64,000 nt of DNA from JAMXLO01 sp963818775. Its GTDB lineage: Bacteria; Pseudomonadota; Alphaproteobacteria; Acetobacterales; Acetobacteraceae. A program made the translations under genes and the position numbers. Location: positions 124,001 through 188,000 of the forward strand of contig CAWFUF010000006.1 in the NCBI GenBank assembly GCA_963818775.1. The letters are read 5' to 3'. Of the stretch, positions 16,949-23,771 are shown one piece after another. Position 1 is the first letter of the stretch. Each line of letters opens with the position of its first letter. The notes under the pieces were generated by a model. That model did no database searches, was not told the origin of the DNA, and was given only the letters and a program-made list of their open reading frames with translations.

Positions 16949-17956
16949 ATGGGCCAGCATGCAAACAAGGGGGACATCCTCCTGCAACTCTATGCCGCAG
17001 AAGTAACGCTCAGCGGTTATCTGGACCATTTCGGATTTGCCTTCTCACCGGTACTGCTCTCCGGCGACGTTGCCGATCCTGGCTTCTACAATCTGCCCAC
17101 CCTTGCACCCGTAACGACGCAGACGGCGACCTACACCGCCGCCGGAACACCAGTCACCGATACCTATACCGGCGTCAAGCTATGGGACCTGCTGAGCGAT
17201 GCAGGTGGCGCAACGGTAACCAGCGCCAAGAACGATATCCTCAGCAAGTATGTCGTGGCCACAGGATCCGACGGTTACAAGGCCGTGTTTTCGTTGGGCG
17301 AAATCGATCCGAGCTTCGGTGCCCAACCGGTCATGGTTGCCTACGCTGATACAGGCGGCCAATTGGGTCCCCAAGGCAGTGACGGCCTGGCACGCATGGT
17401 TGTGCCTGGTGATCAAGCGGGCGGGCGGTATGTCTCTGATCTGGTCAACCTCGATGTGCGGAGCCTGCCGGAACCCGGACCCTCGGGGCCAGGTGGGATC
17501 TCGGATCAACTGGCGTTCTCCGGCGAAATTGCTGACCCGTCCATCGTCACGCCGGCGTCACTGACCGCCCTCAATCAGTCGACGACGGAAACTGCGACCT
17601 ATACCTCGGGCTCCGGGCAAGTGACCGATACGTATACGGGAGTTTCGCTGTGGACCCTGATCCAGGACGCAGGGCTCCTGACGGACCCGTCGATCAAGAA
17701 CGATCTGTTGCGCTTCGGGGTGGTCGCCACGGGCAGCGACGGTTACCGCGCCTTCATCTCGCTTGGCGAGATCGATCCGGCATTCGGCAATCAACCCGAT
17801 CTTGTCGCTTATGCCGATACCGGAGGCCAGCTTGGCCCAGGTGGTCAGGACGGTGCATTGCGACTGATCGTCCCGGGCGATGTCGCGGGTGGTCGCTATG
17901 TTTCAAATCTTACCAGCCTGCAGGTCATCGATGCAGTCGGGGGACAGCTAACATGA
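16949..17956 (+). CDS. Protein with two tandem molybdopterin-binding-like (oxidoreductase) domains, no cysteine
   Basis: The 335-residue protein consists of two homologous domains at about 36-170 and 188-327. Each carries DTYTGV.LW near its start, then VVATGSDGY, SLGEIDP.FG, VAYADTGGQLGP and VPGD.AGGRYVS. These match the family usually labelled molybdopterin-dependent oxidoreductase / molybdopterin-binding (recalled). There is no cysteine anywhere, so the sulfite-oxidase-type Mo ligand is absent, and I see no signal peptide. ATG 16949 follows a GGGGGGGAAG ribosome site; ATG 16928 is less well placed. A ModE-like box directly upstream and the adjacent mod genes imply a molybdenum-linked role, perhaps cofactor or metal binding rather than catalysis. 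Confidence 0.75.
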   Translation: MGQHANKGDILLQLYAAEVTLSGYLDHFGFAFSPVLLSGDVADPGFYNLPTLAPVTTQTATYTAAGTPVTDTYTGVKLWDLLSDAGGATVTSAKNDILSKYVVATGSDGYKAVFSLGEIDPSFGAQPVMVAYADTGGQLGPQGSDGLARMVVPGDQAGGRYVSDLVNLDVRSLPEPGPSGPGGISDQLAFSGEIADPSIVTPASLTALNQSTTETATYTSGSGQVTDTYTGVSLWTLIQDAGLLTDPSIKNDLLRFGVVATGSDGYRAFISLGEIDPAFGNQPDLVAYADTGGQLGPGGQDGALRLIVPGDVAGGRYVSNLTSLQVIDAVGGQLT

Positions 17957-17968
17957 TCGACATCACCA

Positions 17969-18439
17969 CTATCCGTCCGTAGCGGTGCGTTCGGGCTTGA
18001 GGTCGACCAGCGGCGTGCCGTCCAGACAATCGAGCCCGCGGACCTGAACGGTGGTTCCTTCGACCGCCACCAGTTCAACCATGGACGATGCGATCGGGTT
18101 GGGCCGCACCGGCGAACGCAGAGCAAAGGTCCCGGTCGTCGCTCCTGTACGAAATGGCGTCTGCAATACCAGATCGCGCCGCGCGCGATGCATCCAGTAC
18201 AGCACCTGAATGCGCCTGTGCCGCGCGATATCGGTGAGCGCCTCGCACCAACGCTCATCGACCACGATCGAGCAGACCGGCCCATCGGCACTGCCCCGTT
18301 TGGGACACTCGTCACGCGTGTGCCACGGCGTATGGATCGTGCCGATGAAGTATACGCCGGCATCGGCCACTGCCGGCAGTTGTATCGCCACTTCGCCAGG
18401 ACGCAGTTCGCTTGCAATCTCGCTCTGATCCTCGTTCAT
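17969..18439 (-). CDS. trmO: TrmO/TsaA-family tRNA (N6-threonylcarbamoyl-A37) methyltransferase
   Basis: The 156-residue beta-barrel protein belongs to the TrmO (YaeB/VirR) family, which uses SAM to N6-methylate t6A37 in some threonine tRNAs. Visible motifs are FIGTIHTPWHTRDECPKRG near the N-terminus, and TGTFALRSPVRPNPIASS with the characteristic S-P-x-R-P-N-P-I. The ATG at 18439 has AAGG upstream at suitable spacing. The protein is shorter than E. coli TrmO and lacks its C-terminal domain. It lies 150 bp downstream of mop on the same strand; a real link to molybdenum is unproven. Confidence 0.8.
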   Translation of the reverse strand: MNEDQSEIASELRPGEVAIQLPAVADAGVYFIGTIHTPWHTRDECPKRGSADGPVCSIVVDERWCEALTDIARHRRIQVLYWMHRARRDLVLQTPFRTGATTGTFALRSPVRPNPIASSMVELVAVEGTTVQVRGLDCLDGTPLVDLKPERTATDG

Positions 18440-18590
18440 GGGCACACCTTGCCGGGAAGGACACCCCGTCGTCCAGGCGGGAGTTGGCAAGCCATTCGTG
18501 CCGTTGCGATCCGCCAGCGCCACCGCCACGTCGCTCACTGCCGCATTGCGGCGCCCCGACGTGGCTGGCCTGGCGGACCCAGCGGACTGA

Positions 18591-18797
18591 TCAGACGCCC
18601 ACCATAACGCTGGAAGCCTTGATCACTGCCGTGGCCTTCATGCCCGGCTTCAGTGCAAGCTCCTCGGATGCCTCATTCGTGATCGACGCAGTGATCATCA
18701 CCGACGGCGCGACCTCGATGGTGACGTGGGTCGTGGTTGCGCCAGGCTTCACGGTCTTGATCGTGCCGGCAAGCTGGTTGCGTGCGGAAAGCTTCAT
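18591..18797 (-). CDS. mop: Molbindin-type molybdopterin/molybdate-binding protein (single TOBE domain)
   Basis: The 68-residue protein MKLSARNQLAGTIKTVKPG... is a single Mop/TOBE domain; such proteins assemble into hexamers that bind molybdate. Family features are the SARNQL(A/K)G opening and the central T.VTIEVAP followed by SITNEASEELALKPGM.ATAVIKAS. The ATG at 18797 follows AAGGAGA. It begins 27 bp after the modE stop on the same strand, so the two should be co-transcribed. It supplies the oxyanion-binding domain missing from this ModE. Confidence 0.9.
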   Translation of the reverse strand: MKLSARNQLAGTIKTVKPGATTTHVTIEVAPSVMITASITNEASEELALKPGMKATAVIKASSVMVGV

Positions 18798-18824
18798 TGA
18801 CGCAGTCTCCTTGGGGTTGCGCAC

Positions 18825-19208
18825 CTACTTATCGGCGCAGACGCGATTGAGCGCCAGCAGGTGTTTGCGAGCGGCCAGCGCGGTATCCATCTCGATCGCA
18901 CGATAGCGCTCCACGATGGCCTTCCCTGCGCGTGTCAGCACCGCACCGCCGCCCCCGCTGCCACCGGCCGCGGTCTCGACGACCGGCGTGCCCAGAGTGC
19001 GGTTGAGATCCTCGACCAGTTCCCAGGTTCGCCGATAGGACATCCGCAAGGCACGGCCGGCAGCGGAGATCGAGCCGGAGCGCGCGATTTCCTCTAGCAC
19101 GGCAACCTTGCCCGGACCGATCCGGGCACCCGAGACAAGATCGAGCCGGATGCTCAGCCGATCGGTGGTACGCGAGCCCTCGGGTGGGCTTGGCTTTTTC
19201 TTCCCCAT
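18825..19208 (-). CDS. modE: ModE-family transcriptional regulator, N-terminal DNA-binding domain only
   Basis: The 127-residue protein has the winged HTH of ModE/LysR type: PGKVAVLEEIARSGSISAAGRALRMSYRRTWELVEDLNRTLG, with the glycine-rich GGSGGGGAVLTRAGKAIVERYRAIE wing typical of ModE. It ends where E. coli ModE would continue into two TOBE domains. The ATG at 19208 has TGAGG upstream; the longer frame to 19661 runs into the divergent binding-protein gene. It is divergent from the mod unit across a ModE-like box. Molybdate sensing would need another protein, possibly Mop, or some other mechanism. Confidence 0.87.
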   Translation of the reverse strand: MGKKKPSPPEGSRTTDRLSIRLDLVSGARIGPGKVAVLEEIARSGSISAAGRALRMSYRRTWELVEDLNRTLGTPVVETAAGGSGGGGAVLTRAGKAIVERYRAIEMDTALAARKHLLALNRVCADK

Positions 19209-19331
19209 GGCAGATACCTCAGGCCTTGCTGCCGAATCATTGCGCGGGAAGCGTGGCTTGTCGCCGTTCCGAAGACAAGCAGTAGTTGCGCCGTCAAACG
19301 CAGTTCGGATCGGCTCGGGACTGCCTCTTGT

Positions 19332-19355
19332 CGTTATATTTTCGCGGCTATACCG
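19332..19355. promoter_or_regulatory. Putative ModE operator between modE and the mod transport unit
   Basis: CGTTATA-N10-TATACCG lies 20 bp before the start of the binding-protein gene at 19375 and 124 bp before the divergent modE start. It matches the ModE-box pattern in half-site and spacing, and its left half (CGTTATATT) is the same as the E. coli modA operator as I recall it. It could repress the transport genes under molybdate sufficiency. Confidence 0.7.
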
Positions 19356-19374
19356 TCGCGAGTGAGGGGGGCTG

Positions 19375-20355
19375 ATGCTGCGCCGCGCATTCATCGCTAT
19401 TTCGCTGCTGTGGTGGTCCGGCACCGCTCTGGCCGCCGACATCGTCGATGCAACGGGCCGCAACGTGCAGGTGCCGGAGCATATCGAGCGCGTGCTGCCC
19501 GCCGGACCGCCGGCCGCGATTCTTCTGGCAGTGCTGGCGCCAGACCTCATGCTGGGCTGGACATCGCCGGTATCGGACGAGGCCCGTGCGTACTTGTCAC
19601 CCGAAGCAGCCACGTTGCCACAGGTACCGCGGTTGACCGGGCGCGACGACGTTATCGCCAAGGTGGTTGCACTGAAGCCCGATCTGATTGTCGATTACGG
19701 CACCGTCTCGCCGCGCTATGCGGATCTTGCTCGCGCGACACAGCAGCGCACCGGCGTGCCCACATTGCTGCTGGACGGATCGCTGACGGAAATCCCGCAC
19801 GTGTTCCGCCTGCTCGGCGGCGTTCTGCACCGGGAGGGTCGCGCGGAAACCTTGGCGAAGCTCGCCGAGGCGCTGCTTGCGGTACCGGAGCGCCGGGCTG
19901 GGCATCCGCGTGTTTTGTGTGCGCGTGGCACCGACGGCCTGACCGTCGTCGCACCGGGAACCGATCTCGCGGACACCTTCACCCACCTCGGTTGGCAGGT
20001 GGTCGCGCCAGCTGGTCAAGGATCGTCCCGCCAGGCCAGCTTCGATGACATCCGCGCGCTCGATCCTGACATCGTGGTATTTTCCGATCCGGCGATGCGC
20101 GCAACGCTCGACCATTCGGACACATGGCGATCACTGCGCGCGGTGCGCGATGGCCATGCGGTCGTGGCACCTGCCCTACCGTTCGGATGGATTGATGAAC
20201 CTCCGTCGATCAACCGGCTGCTTGGTCTGGCGTGGCTCAGCGGTCATGATCCGCTGACTCTGGCCGCCCTGTTCAATGCCGCGGTCTATGGCCAAGTGCT
20301 GACACCGCGACAACTCGACACGCTGCTCGCCGGCGTCCACGCCCTGCAACCGTAA
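19375..20355 (+). CDS. BtuF/FecB-like periplasmic substrate-binding protein in the mod operon
   Basis: The 326-residue protein has a signal peptide (LRRAFIAISLLWWSGTALAAD, cleavage near residue 21). It then has the class III (TroA-fold) binding-protein pattern: DATGRNVQVPEHIERVLPAGP, ALKPDLIVDYGTVSP, a long central helix and DIRALDPDIVVFSDP. Relatives bind metal chelates, cobalamin or, in MolA, molybdate/tungstate. It is the first gene after the ModE-like box and lies 12 bp before modA, so it is probably ModE-controlled. No cognate BtuC/BtuD-type permease or ATPase is nearby. A molybdenum-related ligand is the simplest guess but is not shown by sequence. Confidence 0.82.
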   Translation: MLRRAFIAISLLWWSGTALAADIVDATGRNVQVPEHIERVLPAGPPAAILLAVLAPDLMLGWTSPVSDEARAYLSPEAATLPQVPRLTGRDDVIAKVVALKPDLIVDYGTVSPRYADLARATQQRTGVPTLLLDGSLTEIPHVFRLLGGVLHREGRAETLAKLAEALLAVPERRAGHPRVLCARGTDGLTVVAPGTDLADTFTHLGWQVVAPAGQGSSRQASFDDIRALDPDIVVFSDPAMRATLDHSDTWRSLRAVRDGHAVVAPALPFGWIDEPPSINRLLGLAWLSGHDPLTLAALFNAAVYGQVLTPRQLDTLLAGVHALQP

Positions 20356-20367
20356 GAGGTTCAATCG

Positions 20368-21117
20368 ATGCGCTTCCTGCTGGCACTGTGCCTTTTGCTT
20401 GCGCCGCTCACTGCACGGGCACAGGAGTTGACGGTGTTCGCCGCCGCCAGCCTGACCGACGCGATGAAGGATGTCTCGACGCAATGGGCGCAGGCCGGCC
20501 ATCAGCCGTTGCGCATGTCATTTGGTGCAAGCTCCACGTTGGCGCGGCAGATCGAGCAGGGCGCGCCGGCCAATCTGTTCGCTTCCGCCGACGAGAGATG
20601 GATGGACTATCTCGCCGAGAAGAAGCTGATCGTCGCCAGTACGCGGAAGGATCTGCTCGGCAATGAGCTCGTCCTTGTTGTTGCCGCGGACAAGCCGCAA
20701 CATGTCACCATCGGCACCGGCTTCAATCTGCTCGGCCTGCTCGGTCCGAATGGCCGTGTCGCCACCGGTGATCCTGCGCATGTTCCAGTCGGCATCTACG
20801 CCGAGCAGGCGCTGAAGAGGCTCGGCATCTGGGATGCCGTGTCGCCGCGGCTTGCGCGTACGGATGATGTGCGATCCGCGCTGTTGCTGGTCGAACGCGG
20901 CGAAGCCCCCGCCGGCATCGTCTATGCGACAGACGCTGCCGTGTCGAAAGCCGTAATGATCGCTGGAACTTTCCCGCCCAACAGCCATGATCCAGTCTCG
21001 TATCCGTTCGCCGTGACGCAATCCGGTGATACACCCGACGCACGAGCACTGATGGCGTTCCTGGCCGGTCCGCAGGCGCGAGAGATCTTCGTAAAGCGCG
21101 GCTTCAAGGTCGAATAG
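20368..21117 (+). CDS. modA: Molybdate ABC transporter substrate-binding protein
   Basis: The 249-residue periplasmic protein begins with a signal peptide (LLALCLLLAPLTARAQ). ModA hallmarks follow: LTVFAAASLTDAM, FGASSTLARQIEQGAPANLFASAD, ELVLVVAADKP, RVATGDPAHVPVGIYAEQAL and a C-terminal FLAGPQAREIF. It should capture molybdate/tungstate for the ModBC importer. It is 12 bp downstream of the BtuF-like gene and is followed immediately by modB. Confidence 0.95.
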   Translation: MRFLLALCLLLAPLTARAQELTVFAAASLTDAMKDVSTQWAQAGHQPLRMSFGASSTLARQIEQGAPANLFASADERWMDYLAEKKLIVASTRKDLLGNELVLVVAADKPQHVTIGTGFNLLGLLGPNGRVATGDPAHVPVGIYAEQALKRLGIWDAVSPRLARTDDVRSALLLVERGEAPAGIVYATDAAVSKAVMIAGTFPPNSHDPVSYPFAVTQSGDTPDARALMAFLAGPQAREIFVKRGFKVE

Positions 21118-21118
21118 G

Positions 21119-21808
21119 CTGCTGCTCTCACCCGAGGAATGGGAAGCCGTATGGCTGACGCTTGAGGTGGCGGCGCGCGCGGTTGGCTTCGGGCTGCCGC
21201 TCGCGGTGATGATGGCCTGGGTGTTGGCGCGGTATCGCTTTCCGGGTCGGCCGGTGCTGAACGCGTTGGTGCATCTGCCGCTGGTGCTGCCACCTGTGGT
21301 GACGGGTTGGCTGCTGCTCATCATATTCGGCATCCGGGGTCCGATCGGATCGTTGCTGCTCGATTGGTTCGGCGTGCGGCTGGTGTTCACCACGGCCGGC
21401 GCCAGCCTGGCCTGTGCGGTGATGACGTTCCCGGTGATGGTGCGCGCGATTCGATTGTCGCTGGAAATGGCCGATCCCGGATTGGAACAGGCTGCACGCG
21501 CATTGGGGGCGCACAGGCTCGACAGGCTGTTCAACGTGACACTGCCGCTCGCCTCGCCTGGTATCCTGGTTGGCGGAATCGTCGCCTACGCTACCTGCCT
21601 CGGTGAATTCGGCGCGGTCATCACCTTCGCCGCCAATATCCCGGGCCAGACACAGACGCTGCCACTGGCGATCTACGCGGCACTGCAGGTGCCTGGCGGC
21701 GAGGCGAAGGCCGCCGAACTGTCGCTGGTGTCACTGACGCTCGCGCTGATCGGACTGCTTCTGTCGGAATGGATCGCCAAACGACTGAACGCAATGCTGG
21801 GTCGATGA
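21119..21808 (+). CDS. modB: Molybdate ABC transporter permease
   Basis: The membrane permease has five or six helices and the family segments HLPLVLPPVVTGWLLLI, FPVMVRAIRLSLE and the EAA-loop region LEQAARALGAHRLDRLFNVTLPLASPGI. The C-terminal WIAKRLNAMLGR is basic. The only standard start in frame is GTG 21167, but that removes LLLSPEEWEAVWLTLEV, a stretch matching the usual ModB N-terminus. No ATG, GTG or TTG lies between the upstream stop and 21167, so a CTG at 21119 or 21122, right after the modA stop, is the likely initiator. The gene overlaps modC by ATGA. Confidence 0.85.
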   Translation: MLLSPEEWEAVWLTLEVAARAVGFGLPLAVMMAWVLARYRFPGRPVLNALVHLPLVLPPVVTGWLLLIIFGIRGPIGSLLLDWFGVRLVFTTAGASLACAVMTFPVMVRAIRLSLEMADPGLEQAARALGAHRLDRLFNVTLPLASPGILVGGIVAYATCLGEFGAVITFAANIPGQTQTLPLAIYAALQVPGGEAKAAELSLVSLTLALIGLLLSEWIAKRLNAMLGR

Positions 21809-22887
21809 GCCTGAGCGTTCTGTTGCGGCATGGTTTTCCGTCGGTGCGCATGGACGTGGAGTTCGAGGTGCCCACGCCGGGTGTAGCCGTGCTGTTCGGG
21901 CCATCCGGTGCCGGCAAGTCCACAATCATTTCTGCTGCCGCGGGTCTGCTGCGGCCGGATGAGTGTCGTATCGCGGTCGATGGCCAGGTGCTCGCCGATA
22001 CCGCATCCGGCGTCTGGCTGCCGCCAGAACGACGGCGCATGGGTCTCGTCTTTCAGGATGCGCGGCTGTTTCCGCATATGTCCGTGGCGACCAATCTCCG
22101 CTTCGGTCTGCGTCGCGCGGTGGAGGCTCGGGTGCAGTTCGACGAGGTGGTCGATCTACTCGGCATCGACGGACTGATGGCGCGCCGTCCGCACACTCTG
22201 TCTGGCGGCGAACGTCAACGCGTTGCCATAGGCCGCGCGCTGTTGGCGCAGCCGCACCTGCTGCTGATGGATGAACCACTTGCCAGCCTTGATACGCTTC
22301 GCAAGTCGGAAATCATGCCGTATCTGACCAGGCTCAAGACGGCACTCAAGCTGCCGATACTATACGTGACGCATGCGCTGGACGAGGTGGCGCAGCTTGC
22401 GGACTCGGTGGTGCTGATCGAAGCGGGGCGGGTGATTGGCAGTGGCCCGCTGTCCGACATCGTGGCACGCGGCGACCTGCCGCTGGCGCAGCGCGACGAC
22501 GCCGGTGCGTTGCTGCTGTGCCGCGTGATGGAGCACGACGTCGGGCGTGAGTTGTCGCGCCTGGAGGGTGGCGGTGCGACATTCTGGGTGCCGCTGCTCG
22601 ACGCGCCACTGGCCGTCGAACGTCGGGTGCGCATTCCGGCGCGCGAGGTGATCCTGGCCGGCAGGCCACCCGATGCCATCAGTCTGCACAACATCGTCCC
22701 TGGCGAAGTGCGGCGGATCACGGGAGACGCGGCACGACGTTCTGTCCTGGTGGAGATCGCATTGCCGGGCGGAGGAGCGTTGATCTCCCGGGTCACGACC
22801 GACGCCATCGTCCGGCTGGCGCTGTCGCCGGGCGGCCCAGTGCTGGCTCTGATCAAGTCCACCTCGATAGAGGTTTTGGGAAATTGA
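21805..22887 (+). CDS. modC: Molybdate ABC transporter ATP-binding protein
   Basis: The 360-residue ATPase has Walker A GPSGAGKST (32-40), Q-loop VFQDARLFPHM, signature LSGGERQRVAIGRALL and Walker B LLLMDEPLASLD. A C-terminal Mop/TOBE domain (about 290-360) typical of ModC follows. The ATG at 21805 overlaps the modB stop, and translational coupling is expected. Together with ModA and ModB it forms a complete high-affinity molybdate importer. The RidA-family gene follows after 48 bp. Confidence 0.95.
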   Translation: MSLSVLLRHGFPSVRMDVEFEVPTPGVAVLFGPSGAGKSTIISAAAGLLRPDECRIAVDGQVLADTASGVWLPPERRRMGLVFQDARLFPHMSVATNLRFGLRRAVEARVQFDEVVDLLGIDGLMARRPHTLSGGERQRVAIGRALLAQPHLLLMDEPLASLDTLRKSEIMPYLTRLKTALKLPILYVTHALDEVAQLADSVVLIEAGRVIGSGPLSDIVARGDLPLAQRDDAGALLLCRVMEHDVGRELSRLEGGGATFWVPLLDAPLAVERRVRIPAREVILAGRPPDAISLHNIVPGEVRRITGDAARRSVLVEIALPGGGALISRVTTDAIVRLALSPGGPVLALIKSTSIEVLGN

Positions 22888-22935
22888 ATCTTGCTGGCAT
22901 CCTGCCTGGGCTTGGCACAACAGGGGAGAGAGACA

Positions 22936-23352
22936 ATGGCGCTGAAGATCGAACGGTTTCAGCCGGAGGGAATGAATGTAAGGATGTCCGGCGGGCAACC
23001 TTCCTATTCGCACGTCGTGACGGTGAGCGGCACCGGCAAGATCGTCTACACCGCAGGTCAGTTGGCGCGCGATATTGACGGCAATTGCGTCGGCAAGGGC
23101 GATATGCGCGCCCAGATGGAACAGACCTTCCAGAATCTCGACCGGTGTCTGAAGGCTGCCGGCGCGACATGGGCTGACGTGGTCAAGACCAACACGTTTG
23201 TCACCGACTTTGACGAATTTCAGAAGTGCAGTGACGTGAGGATGCGTTATCTCGGTGTCGCTACGCCGACCAGCACGACTGTCGGCGTTACAAGATTGGC
23301 CGGTCCGGATTTCATGATCGAGATCGAGGCTGTCGCTGTCGTCAATTCCTGA
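22936..23352 (+). CDS. Rid-family (YjgF/YER057c/UK114) protein, probably not a canonical RidA
   Basis: The 138-residue protein has the Rid fold: VVTVSGTGKIVYTAGQLARDIDGN, MEQTFQNLDRCLKAAGATWADVVKTNTFVTD and MIEIEAVAVV. RidA enamine deaminases carry a catalytic arginine in a P-A-R-S-x-V motif; here the aligned segment reads TPTSTTVGV, so the arginine appears to be serine. That places it with the non-deaminase Rid subgroups, whose substrates vary. The ATG at 22936 follows GGGGAGAG. It lies downstream of modC with no obvious functional link. Confidence 0.82.
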   Translation: MALKIERFQPEGMNVRMSGGQPSYSHVVTVSGTGKIVYTAGQLARDIDGNCVGKGDMRAQMEQTFQNLDRCLKAAGATWADVVKTNTFVTDFDEFQKCSDVRMRYLGVATPTSTTVGVTRLAGPDFMIEIEAVAVVNS

Positions 23353-23771
23353 GGCATCGACTGCGGCGACCTCTTGGGATGGGTTTGTCCACTTGGCGGC
23401 GCTTTGATTCAACACGGAGAAGGAAGGCGAGAACCACGGAGTTCACGGAGATAGTAAAGAACGGCGCTTCGCGCGAAGGATAGAGTTCATCTCTGTGGCT
23501 CTTGCCTTGCCCTTCTCCGTGGTCGCAGTCAGCGGCGCTACCAGAAATGCACGATGATGACCGCCACGAGGCCCGCCGGACACCAGGCGCCAAAACAACA
23601 GCGTCCACGCGTCGAGTGAATGAGGTGCGTGAAGAACCCCGCCGAACTGGAGCCTATCGCGGACAGCGTAATCGGCAGGACACCCTTGGGGGCGCTTGTC
23701 CATGACGGTACCTATCCCTTGCCTCGGTTCCGAAGATACCCTGGCGAGCAGGATGGCGGCAGGAGAAAGCA
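23353..23771. other. Intergenic region carrying a palindromic dispersed repeat
   Basis: No supported gene lies in these 419 bases. A ~113-bp imperfect palindrome occupies 23411-23523. The rest, up to 23771, probably contains the promoter of the monooxygenase gene, with AGGAGAAAGCA just before its ATG acting as ribosome site. Confidence 0.6.
23411..23523. repeat. Palindromic dispersed repeat, copy A
   Basis: The left end CACGGAGAAGGAAGGCGAGA (23413-23432), with ACCACGGAG after it, is an imperfect inverted copy of the right end (through GCCCTTCTCCGTGG, near 23509-23522). The core contains the small palindrome around GCTTCGCGCGAAG. Bases 23413-23432 are the exact reverse complement of 44779-44798, so at least two copies exist in this window. 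It could be a small non-autonomous mobile or REP-like element. Confidence 0.7.
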
